Assembly: GCA_029945375.1 (NCBI GenBank) | Contig: CM057067.1 | Location: 1,612,001 to 1,676,000, forward strand | From: Agaricus subrufescens | Taxonomy: Eukaryota > Basidiomycota > Agaricomycetes > Agaricales > Agaricaceae | Direction: 5' to 3' | Length of the DNA stretch: 64,000 nucleotides | Shown here: one piece after another, positions 56,010 through 64,000 of the stretch | Numbering within the stretch: position 1 is the stretch's first letter | Layout: each line of letters starts with the position of its first letter | Made by a program: the position numbers and the translations under genes | Notes under the pieces: model-generated | What the model saw: only the letters and a program-made list of their open reading frames with translations | Told to the model about the DNA's origin: nothing | Databases searched by the model: none

Positions 56010-58271
56010 ATGCCGTCCAAAAAGGTTCTCAGCCTCGCGGAGGCCTGGAGTCTTTTTATCAACAATGTACAACCCAGGCGTTTAATTCGCGAGGACCCTG
56101 GCGTGAGAGGACCTCTCTGGTTTTTCAGTAAACCTACAAGCCCCTATCACGTCCATGCTAATGTCCTGCGCCTGGTTTTTGCCATATTCTTCGCCCCCTT
56201 ATTCCTTATAATACCAGTTCTAAACCCAAGCGGCGCCATCAGACGGCTTCTGTGGTCCATCGAGTGGGCTAAAAGTCCAAATGCGGTTTTACTGGAAGCT
56301 CCAGGGTCTTTGATCCACGAGGACTCGGAAGCGAAAGTCAGTATTATTCAAGGGTCCCAGGGACAGTACGCTATTACAGGAAATAAACCTAGGTGGCTAT
56401 TGGAGGTAGAATTTCGTGGGACTGAGGTTGTATCTCGGAGGCAAGTGAGATATGAATGGGAGAGAGCGAAGGGCACCGGGTCGAATGGTTCGGAATCAAA
56501 CGGCGCCCCAACGGATCCCTCCTTACGCAAGCGGATACGGGAATCTGGGTATATAGCGGTCAGCTACGCTATGAGCAGTGCGGAGAAACTTTTCTTCGAG
56601 CTAGGTCGCAGTCTTGATTCAAAGCCGGAGGTCCAGTCAGATGGAAAACGGAAGTACAGTCTAGCAGACCGGCAAACAATTTCGGAGACTCTACTCGATG
56701 AATATGCCCGTGCCCGGAAGACAGTTAGTGGAAAGCAGGACGGCATAGAATTTATCTGGCTGGACGAATTTTGCCTCTCTGATGATGGGACTCATGGAGA
56801 ACGAGAAATCAGGAAACCAAGGGAAGCTGAGCTTGGACGGCTGGCTGATATTTTTCGAGGCGCGAGGCGTGTTGTCGTTTTTTGCCACGTCGAAGACTGT
56901 GACCATACTGGCGTTAAATGTCCCTGGGCCAATCGGTTGTTCACCATGGGAGAGATTCTTCACGCTCCCGAGGTTCTTCAGATGACACGAACGAAAGACT
57001 CTAAGGATCAGAAACTCTCCAGCATCATCACCGTCATACCTGGACCGGAATTTCGCTCCGATATGCAAGCTTGCGCTGCAGAGGCAAAGCAGTGGCACTT
57101 GTATAACATTATGCAGCATGCCACAAATTCCGGTGCTGTTCCCTGGCAATCCGCCATCCATTCTCTAGTTGTCGAGGCCATCCGGAGGGATGAAGCCGAC
57201 AACTTTCATGCTCATAGGTTCCTCGGGAAAGCTCTGAATGGCCTCTTACCTCGGAGGTCTCAGCTCGAAGATTTACGAGGTATCAATGGCTGGGCCGATC
57301 TGGCATGGTTATTGGAGCTGAACCAAGCGTATTACAACCCTGCCCTGCTTGCTGCTGTTTGTAAGCTTGCCGATGACGGTGTTCAAGAGTATCGGTGGTG
57401 GGGAAAACCTATTTTACCGAAAGAAGGGTCAGAGCGTCTCGAGGCATTGGTCCACGCTATCCCTGTCATGTTTCCCGGGACGGGTGATCATCCTCAAGAG
57501 CCCGCCCTCTCCCTTGTCGGTCCCAAATCGATAGCTCTCCCTTACTATCTACGGCGCGATCCTATTGGCCTCTATCGGAATGCCGAGATGAGAGGTCTTA
57601 TGTGGTTTATCGGTGGAACAAACCTTCCACTTTTGATTAGTTTTCTTATCATTCTCCTTCGTGGTTTCATTATTGCTGGACTAGTTTTGATCTACGTCGA
57701 TTTCATCGTTCTCTCTGTCATCCAACTACTCGCCGGGACGATCTTTGTGGAAAAGAGTACCTGGGTTGTGATTGAGGATCACACCATCGAAGGTCGAGAT
57801 GCCTATCGTTGGTTGCAGTCCCAAGATCCGACGTATGGCAAGGCAATCGAGTGGGGCGGTCGACAACTGGTCCCGGAATGGGACACTCCAAAATGGGATC
57901 CCAGTCCAGGAAGTCCTCCCTGCCCTTATGCCGTCACCCTTATTGACCTTCGGTCTGGTGTGTTCACGAGGGCCGCAGTGACAAAACGACCGAATGATAT
58001 GGTCGCTCTCGCTGTACATGGAAGCGGTGTCACATGCATGCTCTTAGACAGGAATCAAGATATCGAAGAAGAGGCACCAACAGCGGTTAAAGTAGGGATG
58101 GCAAACTTGCCTCCGTTCGTATTAGCTCAAGCCGAAGAATCTGGGACTGTTCACATCGGAAGTCGTATCAAGGAGGCTAAAAATCAAGGCATACGCAGAA
58201 GACTCACACGTCTCGCAGTTTTATCAACTATGGTTGCCACTAATGAAGGAGTGGGAGGTAGTCTTTGGTAG
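56010..58271 (+). CDS. A5: HET-domain-like membrane protein, family A
   Basis: 753 residues, one coding exon; the start is fixed by the leader-intron acceptor abutting the ATG. NVQPRRLIRED, hydrophobic IFFAPLFLIIPVL, WLLEVEFRGTE, HET-like core (GYIAVSYAMSSAE, FIWLDEFCLSDD, ELGRLADIFRGARRVVVFCH), CHVEDCDHTGVKC cluster, GWADLAWLLELNQ, two membrane helices around LLISFLIILL and GLVLIYVDFIVLSVIQLL, GSGVTCMLLDRN, and a C-terminal extension with a hydrophobic patch. Closest to A6; long stretches of the two genes are nearly identical in DNA. Biochemical role unknown. Confidence 0.8.
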   Translation: MPSKKVLSLAEAWSLFINNVQPRRLIREDPGVRGPLWFFSKPTSPYHVHANVLRLVFAIFFAPLFLIIPVLNPSGAIRRLLWSIEWAKSPNAVLLEAPGSLIHEDSEAKVSIIQGSQGQYAITGNKPRWLLEVEFRGTEVVSRRQVRYEWERAKGTGSNGSESNGAPTDPSLRKRIRESGYIAVSYAMSSAEKLFFELGRSLDSKPEVQSDGKRKYSLADRQTISETLLDEYARARKTVSGKQDGIEFIWLDEFCLSDDGTHGEREIRKPREAELGRLADIFRGARRVVVFCHVEDCDHTGVKCPWANRLFTMGEILHAPEVLQMTRTKDSKDQKLSSIITVIPGPEFRSDMQACAAEAKQWHLYNIMQHATNSGAVPWQSAIHSLVVEAIRRDEADNFHAHRFLGKALNGLLPRRSQLEDLRGINGWADLAWLLELNQAYYNPALLAAVCKLADDGVQEYRWWGKPILPKEGSERLEALVHAIPVMFPGTGDHPQEPALSLVGPKSIALPYYLRRDPIGLYRNAEMRGLMWFIGGTNLPLLISFLIILLRGFIIAGLVLIYVDFIVLSVIQLLAGTIFVEKSTWVVIEDHTIEGRDAYRWLQSQDPTYGKAIEWGGRQLVPEWDTPKWDPSPGSPPCPYAVTLIDLRSGVFTRAAVTKRPNDMVALAVHGSGVTCMLLDRNQDIEEEAPTAVKVGMANLPPFVLAQAEESGTVHIGSRIKEAKNQGIRRRLTRLAVLSTMVATNEGVGGSLW

Positions 58272-58456
58272 TTTATCAGTGGATTCCTCGAACACGCAAC
58301 TTACGAGCTGAATCTTGTGTCTCTATGATCTAATTGTTCTCTTTCACCTCGTGTACCATGATATGTTTTCAGTTGTTATTGCCTACATTCAGATCTCTTT
58401 CGAATATATGATTTGTCACACACATACCTGAAAGGAGGGGAGTGGGATTGAGATTT
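58272..58456. other. 3' flank of A5
   Basis: Aligns loosely with the A6 3' flank from 63255. Confidence 0.35.
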
Positions 58457-58574
58457 GGCTAAGTTCGGAATGGAAACGTTCCGATCAGTACCGGTGATCC
58501 GGATGTTGACCCGAGATCTCGATAGAATCGGATTTTCGTTGCAATACACCGACAATATAGAAGCCGAACTTCTT
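58457..58574 (+). repeat. 118-bp conserved element, copy 1
   Basis: Nearly identical to 63588-63706. It starts ggctaagttcgg and ends agccgaacttctt, so its ends carry an inverted AAGTTCGG/CCGAACTT pair; inside is the palindrome cgagatctcg. Conservation is much higher than in the flanking bases. Confidence 0.75.
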
Positions 58575-59529
58575 AACATTACTGGACCACAACTCGACCT
58601 GACAAAAGAAGAGTAGAATGTAAGAATGATAGGGTGAAATTGTGGTGGAGGCCTTTAGTTTTCCTTACGTCGGCTCGTCTTTCCTGGTGAAAGTGTAGGA
58701 AACGTTTGAATACTCTCTAGTATAGAGAGACTATGAATACAAGGCGAGGCTGAAGAGGTGACGAGTCCTTCAATAATTTGAGGTCGGCAAAACGACCTCG
58801 AGGCTTCAGAACTGGGAGCAAAGTCACAAAAGTACAGAGACAACGAGGGCGAAGGGCAGCAGGAGTGAGATGACGAGAAGACAGAGAGCGATAGAGACAC
58901 AAGCCTAGAGGCCAGAGTCGAGGCGATATGTAGAGATTAACGGTAGAAACGGTTGGTAGATCGAACAGCGAGGGAGGAAAACGGGTGATTATTCAGTGCG
59001 TATCCTACTACAGCAGACTCCTTTGTATACATGTTCTTCAGCACGGAGAGTCGAGTGGCAAAAGCCACCAACGACAAAAGAAAAGAAACAAAAATTCGTA
59101 CCCAATGTTCAACTGGATTGAAAATGAAGATTTTCTCGTCCTCCTCCTCAAAGAGGAGAGGACTATTCTCCCCTTCATTCCCTCGCTGCAAAAGTACGCG
59201 GCCGAGGTTGTTGTCGAACGTCAGCAAGACAAGCCCAAAGGCCACGAGTGGCCGTTTTGTTTGAGTTTTGTGCCTGCGATGGCTCGAGACTTCTGAAATT
59301 GACCTGTCTTGAGTTTTGCGCACCATCTTGAGTCTAAGCCGCTCTGCAAGAGTGCTGGGTAGAGGAAAATGAGAGCGGGCGTTCGGGACGATGGTGGTAG
59401 TGGTAAGGGATGCTGATCGGCCAAATTGGGCATAGCCGATTACACATCCCTATAAGGCAATCTCCAGCTTGAGGGCAATCCATCACAATGCAAGTGTGTC
59501 ACGCGTTCAAGCCCACAACCGATGCTCTT
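58575..59529. other. Spacer, no gene recognised
   Basis: Short ORFs on both strands only (for example 58937-59326 minus), with no recognisable features. Confidence 0.35.
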
Positions 59530-60195
59530 CGTGGACAGCGACAGTTGTCGGGCTGTGTGGATGGTCGACCCTCCAGCCTACTGATGGGCGCCTGTGTCGA
59601 GAGTACCTCTCTGTTGGTTTGTGATGACGACACTCGTTGGATCCAATGACTTAGGGAACAGCCAGAACTTTGTCCGTTCGCTCCGAGTCGCATAGTAAGA
59701 ATACAAGGCTGTTCTTCATCATGGTGCTTCACTTTCAATGCATCCTCGGCCTCCGAGCTTATCTTACCATCAATATCATGCGCCACTGACTACATTGACA
59801 AATTGATACGAAGAAGGGACTACCTTACTACAATCATGCCCTCAAATATGGACTTTGGTGCCACGCACGCCACAATTGCACTGGATGTATACACTGATAT
59901 GACACAGGAACAATAGCAGAGCTGTATGATGGAGATAAAATTAGGAGAATCTACTACATAGGCGTCCTTCACTCTGCAGCATAAAGCTGTTCTCTGTGCC
60001 TTGTGTTCCCACTCCATGCTCTGCCTCCGTGCTCAAGCCACATATCTCAAGCCACCCATCAAAGGTACGGGGAGACTCCTATCATACCCCGTATCCTCTA
60101 GCTATGACCGATCTTTGAAGGCTGCTATACTTGGAAATATCCACGTACACAAGCTTAGCAGTCCAGGAATGGTGTGCACTCCTGTGCACTCCTGT
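59530..60195 (+). pseudogene. Decayed family B fragments (copy 3, two partial pieces)
   Basis: Piece one, about 59580-59765, ends with catcctcggcctccgagctta, matching B3 near 50027. Piece two, about 59835-60165, is collinear with B3 49850-50150: tttggtgccacgcacgccac, gatgacacaggaac-like for the ENQQSG region, gcgtccttcactctgcagc, ctgttctctg, and ttggaaatatccac. Stops and deletions interrupt both. Confidence 0.65.
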
Positions 60196-60926
60196 GGTTG
60201 CATGGAATCCATTGTTCACTACTTTCTATGTGCTCCTCAGCTTCCTATCGTCTTTCTCAGGCAGTGGCCTCTCAGAACAAGCTAAGAGTTTAGTTGTTGG
60301 GGAATACATCCTTACAGATTTACTTGATGGCATCTTTAAGGTCCATGATCACACTGAATGCTGCAAATCCCCTTTATTCCCCAATTCATTGATTGCTTAT
60401 TTTACTCAATACACAATGGCACCTCCGCGGGCTGCATCTACCATCTATCAACATTGTCTATTTACATTTTTGCTTCCGGACGTCTACTAGATCTACCTGT
60501 GCGGTCCTCAGTAAAAAAAAGCATGCTGTGCTACCTCAGATAGCGACGCGTGAATGTCGCAGTCGTGCCTGTCATCCATTGCGCGAGAATTCACAGCTCC
60601 ATGTGATACAATCTTTGGGCTGTGTCAAGCTAGTATGTCCACTTTTGAAGGTGCGTACTTTCATGAGTTAGGTCAAATCAATTCGAAGGCCTCATATTTT
60701 TTTCTGTCTGAAGCATCCAATTGACATGCACATAAATGCCCATAGAAAGCTTCCCAGTTATCCGTTCCTATCGTATCTTCCGATTATCTCATCTCCTGCT
60801 GACCCCCTATTTAACACATATCACAGAACGTTCAAAGTGTCAGCTCCAGCTTTCTCAATCTTCCTATACCTCAGTATATATCTCCAAGCTTCTCGTTTCT
60901 TGACACTCTATCTAACACACCTGAAG
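60196..60926. other. Spacer upstream of A6 (second copy of the duplicated unit)
   Basis: Aligns with the A5 upstream region from about 60540 (for example attgacatgcacataaa versus attgacatgctcataaa). CTATTTAAC at 60807-60815 is the candidate TATA box. No gene. Confidence 0.4.
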
Positions 60927-60998
60927 GTAATGCTCTTACCAACATTTTCAGTTCAAGGACGTTGAGATGAACTTACTATCGCCACTCAGACTTGTTAG
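60927..60998 (+). promoter_or_regulatory. A6 5'-leader intron
   Basis: GT-AG intron of 72 nt, donor GAAG|GTAATGCTC, acceptor TTGTTAG directly followed by the ATG at 60999, exactly as in A5. Confidence 0.55.
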
Positions 60999-63254
60999 AT
61001 GCCGTCCAAAAAAGTGTTCAGCCTAGCGGAGTCTTGGAGTCTTTTTATCAACAATGTACAACCCAGGCGTCTAATTCGAGAGGATCCTGGCGTGAGAGGT
61101 CCCCTCTGGCTTTTCAGTAAACCTACAAGCCCCTATCACGTCTACGCTAATGTCCTGCGGCTAAGTTTTGCCATATTACTCGCCCCTATCTTCCTTATCG
61201 TACCAGTTTTAAACCCAAGCGGCGCCATCAGAAGGCTTCTATGGTCCATCGAGTGGGCTAAAAGCCCGAATGCGGTTTTACTGGAAGCTCCAGGATCTTT
61301 GATCCACGAGGGAGCCAACATCAGTGTTCCCTCCCAGGGACAGTACGCTGTTACAGGAAATAAACCTAGGTGGCTATTGGAGGTAGAATTTTGTGGGACA
61401 GAGATTGTATCTCAGAAGCAAGTGAGATATGACTGGGAGGGAGAGAAGGGCGCCACTAATTCGAATGGTTTGGAATCTAAAAGCATTCCAAATGACCCCT
61501 CCTTACGCAAGCGGATACGGCAATCGGGTTATATAGCAATCAGCTACGCTATGAGGAGTGCGGAGCAACTTTTTCTCGAGTTCGGCCGCAGTCTTGAACC
61601 CAAGCCGGGGATCCATTCAGATGGAAAACGGAAGTACGATCTCGCAGACCGGCAAACAATTTCGCAAACTCTACTTGATGAATACGCCCGTGCCAGGAAG
61701 ACCGTCGGCGGAAAGCAAGATGGCATTGAATTTATTTGGTTGGATGAATTTTGCCTCTCTGCTGATGGAACTCATGGAGAAGAAGAAATCAGCAAACCAA
61801 GGGAAGCTGAGCTCGGACAGTTAGCCGACATTTTCCGAGGTGCGAGGAGTGTTATTGTCTTTTGTCATGTCGAAGACTGTGACCATACTGGCGTTAAATG
61901 TCCTTGGGCTAATCGGTTGTTCACTATGGGCGAGATTCTTTACACTCCAGAGGTTCTTCAGATGACAAGGACCAAAGTCTCTGACGATCAGAAGCTCTCC
62001 AGCTCCATCACCGTCATACCTGGATCAGAATTTCGCTCTGATATGCAAGCTTGCGCTGCAAAGGCAAAGCAGTGGCACTTGTATAACATTATGCAGCACG
62101 CCACAAATTCTGGTGCAGTTCCCTGGCAATCCGCCATTCATTCCCTGGTCGTTGAGGCCATCCGAAGGGATGAAGCCGACAACTTTCATGCTCATAGGTT
62201 CCTCGGGAAAGCTCTGAACGGCCTCTTACCTCGGAGGTCTCAGCTTGAGGATTTACAAGGTATCAATGGCTGGGCCGATCTGGCATGGTTATTGGAGCTG
62301 AACCAAGCGTATTACAACCCTGCCCTGCTTGCTGCTGTTTGTAAGCTTGCCGATGATGATGTTGAAGAGTATCGATGGTGGGGAAAACCTATTTTACCGA
62401 AAGAAGGGTCGGAGCGTCTCGAGGCATTGGTCCATGCCATTCCTGTCATGTTTCCTGAGACAGATGATCATCCTAAAGAGCCCGCCCTCTCCATTGTTGC
62501 TCCTAAATCAATAGCCCTCACTCAATATCTACAACGTGATCCTATTGGCCTCTATCGGAATGCTGAGATGAGAAGTCTCATGTGGTTTATTATTGGAATA
62601 AACCTTCCAGTTATCATAAGTTATTTGGTCATGCTCATTCGTGGTTCCACCGAGGTCGGACTCATTCTGGCCTACGTCGATTCTATCGTTTTCTCTATCA
62701 TCCAACTACTTGCCGGGACAATCTTTGTGGAAAAGAGTACCTGGGTTGTGATTGAGGATCACACCATCGAAGGTCGAGATGCCTATCGTTGGTTGCAGTC
62801 CCAAGATCCGACGTATGGCAAGGCAATCGAGTGGGGCAGTCGACAACTGGTCCCGGAATGGGACACTCCAAAATGGGATCCCAGTCCAGGAAGTCCTCCC
62901 TCCCCTTATGCTATCACCCTCATTGATCTTCGGTCTGGCGTATTTACGAGGGCTGCAGTGACAAAACCCCCAAACGATATTGTTGTTCTCGCTGTACATG
63001 GAAGCGGTGTTACATGCATGCTCCTAGATAGGAATCAAGATGTTGAAGAAGAGGCGGCAACGGCGGTCAAAGTAGGGATGGCAAATTTTCCACCATTTGT
63101 GTTAGCTCAAGCGGAAGATTCCGGAACTGTTCACATTGGGAGTCGTATAAAGGATACTGATAATCAAGACATGCGCAAAAAACTCGCCATCTTCGCTTTC
63201 TTATCAAGTTTCTTTGCCGCTGGTAGTCATCTAGTAAATCAAGATATGTGGTAA
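60999..63254 (+). CDS. A6: HET-domain-like membrane protein, family A
   Basis: 751 residues, one coding exon. Same architecture as A5: NVQPRRLIRED, hydrophobic stretch AILLAPIFLIVPVL, WLLEVEFCGTE, HET-like core (GYIAISYAMRSAE, FIWLDEFCLSAD, ELGQLADIFRGARSVIVFCH), CHVEDCDHTGVKC cluster, GWADLAWLLELNQ, membrane hairpin with YVDSIVFSIIQLL, and GSGVTCMLLDRN. The hairpin (about 62580-62700) is clearly more diverged from A5 than the segments on either side. Note LSAD where the other members have LSDD, LSDE, LSDN or LCDD. Product of a recent tandem duplication with A5. Confidence 0.8.
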   Translation: MPSKKVFSLAESWSLFINNVQPRRLIREDPGVRGPLWLFSKPTSPYHVYANVLRLSFAILLAPIFLIVPVLNPSGAIRRLLWSIEWAKSPNAVLLEAPGSLIHEGANISVPSQGQYAVTGNKPRWLLEVEFCGTEIVSQKQVRYDWEGEKGATNSNGLESKSIPNDPSLRKRIRQSGYIAISYAMRSAEQLFLEFGRSLEPKPGIHSDGKRKYDLADRQTISQTLLDEYARARKTVGGKQDGIEFIWLDEFCLSADGTHGEEEISKPREAELGQLADIFRGARSVIVFCHVEDCDHTGVKCPWANRLFTMGEILYTPEVLQMTRTKVSDDQKLSSSITVIPGSEFRSDMQACAAKAKQWHLYNIMQHATNSGAVPWQSAIHSLVVEAIRRDEADNFHAHRFLGKALNGLLPRRSQLEDLQGINGWADLAWLLELNQAYYNPALLAAVCKLADDDVEEYRWWGKPILPKEGSERLEALVHAIPVMFPETDDHPKEPALSIVAPKSIALTQYLQRDPIGLYRNAEMRSLMWFIIGINLPVIISYLVMLIRGSTEVGLILAYVDSIVFSIIQLLAGTIFVEKSTWVVIEDHTIEGRDAYRWLQSQDPTYGKAIEWGSRQLVPEWDTPKWDPSPGSPPSPYAITLIDLRSGVFTRAAVTKPPNDIVVLAVHGSGVTCMLLDRNQDVEEEAATAVKVGMANFPPFVLAQAEDSGTVHIGSRIKDTDNQDMRKKLAIFAFLSSFFAAGSHLVNQDMW

Positions 63255-63587
63255 TTTGTTAGTTGGCTCCGCGAACGCGCTTAACCTATGAGCTGGTCCT
63301 GCCATGTAACCATTAACACTTCCAAATTCTTATCGTTCCCTTTCATCTCGTGTAATTTGACCCTTTTTCATGTGCTATTGCCTGCCAGATGCCTTTTTTG
63401 TATATTTGTTTCGGCTTATATGTTGTCTTTTATCAGAAAAACATCAATTGCGATACTGTTCCATCTGTACCATGGACTTGAAGGATAATTAGAGGACGAT
63501 GCACGGTAATCACATGTTGAAGGAATATAGAAAAAGCTGCATTGCGCAGTTTGTTAAGGGACCTAATAGCATACATGCTCAAGACTC
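63255..63587. other. 3' flank of A6
   Basis: About 150 bp longer than the corresponding A5 flank. No gene; a 66-codon ORF at 63288-63488 is not supported. Confidence 0.35.
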
Positions 63588-63706
63588 GGCTAAGTTCGGA
63601 ATGAATACACTCCGATCATTACCGGTGATCCGGATGTTGACCCGAGATCTCGATAGAATCGGATTTTCGTTGCAATACACCGACAATATAGAAGCCGAAC
63701 TTCTTC
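63588..63706 (+). repeat. 118-bp conserved element, copy 2
   Basis: See copy 1 at 58457. Followed by a short hairpin gttcgc...gcgaac at 63707-63738. Confidence 0.75.
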
Positions 63707-63738
63707 GTTCGCACTGCTATGAAGTTCAGGGAGCGAAC

Positions 63739-64000
63739 GGATCGGGCACCACCTTTGGAGAAAGTTTTACCCTCTCAGGATAATCATATGACCGTGCTGC
63801 GGGGGAGTCAATCAATAGAGATACTGAGACCACTCTCAAAGTAGCCGTCCAGCGCCGATGGGAAGTTCTTGAGTTTGCAGCAAAGGACAAATATATATAA
63901 GCAGGGGTTACCTTATTTCACTCCATGACGATACGTCATCTCTTGAAGATGACTACTTTAAGTCATATCGGGGGAAATGGAAATTCGGAGTGGATTTGCA
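63739..64000. other. Right edge, possible promoter of the next gene
   Basis: An atatatataa TATA-like run near 63891-63900 is followed by an ATG at 63925 that stays open to the window end. Too short to call a gene. Confidence 0.25.

Noticed and set aside
1..64000. CRISPR arrays, rRNA genes, prokaryotic operons, retroelement polymerases
   Set aside because: None seen; the window is a eukaryotic intron-bearing region without recognisable reverse transcriptase or transposase.

Overview
The window looks like nuclear DNA of a filamentous basidiomycete, most likely an Agaricomycete. It is dense in short GT-AG introns (mostly 45-70 nt), carries fungal housekeeping genes with basidiomycete-style exon structure, and holds expanded families of membrane proteins I cannot place. 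No prokaryotic, viral or CRISPR feature was seen. All gene models were built by eye from splice signals, frame continuity and comparison of paralogues inside the window.

Layout. (1) 1-11.8 kb is an accessory cluster on the minus strand: two copies (A1, A2) of a ~750-residue HET-domain-like membrane protein, one copy (B1) of a ~379-residue membrane protein, and two small four-exon membrane-protein genes (C1, C2) on the plus strand that no long ORF reveals. (2) 12.0-13.9 kb is intergenic with a three-copy direct repeat. (3) 13.9-19.3 kb holds a divergent pair, SOF1/DCAF13 (minus) and a putative 7-TM protein with a long tail (plus). (4) 20.2-28.2 kb is a plus-strand array of four paralogues (D1-D4): signal peptide, short ectodomain, one TM segment, and a cytosolic tail with two PY motifs. 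(5) 29.4-31.4 kb is NADP-dependent isocitrate dehydrogenase. (6) 32.0-35.5 kb holds two tandem thaumatin-like genes. (7) 37.4-43.1 kb holds a sucrose/alpha-glucoside transporter-like MFS gene and the DBP4 RNA helicase, only 113 bp apart on the minus strand. (8) 43.3 kb to the right edge is a second accessory cluster, now on the plus strand: B2, a dead B copy, A3, B3, A4, dead B, A5, dead B fragments, A6.

The main observation is that families A and B alternate (B then A, same strand) in two clusters that flank a core-gene island and are both transcribed outward. A subtypes are shared between the flanks (A1 resembles A3, A2 resembles A4). Gene conversion is visible between B2 and B3, and A5/A6 are a recent tandem duplication of about 5 kb. 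All six A genes have an intron in the 5' leader ending at or just before the ATG. The A proteins keep recognisable HET-like motifs plus an invariant Cys/His cluster and a C-terminal membrane hairpin. A-B may be a fast-evolving paired membrane system, possibly in self/non-self recognition; that function is inference. SOF1 and DBP4 both act in small-subunit ribosome assembly and sit in the conserved island.
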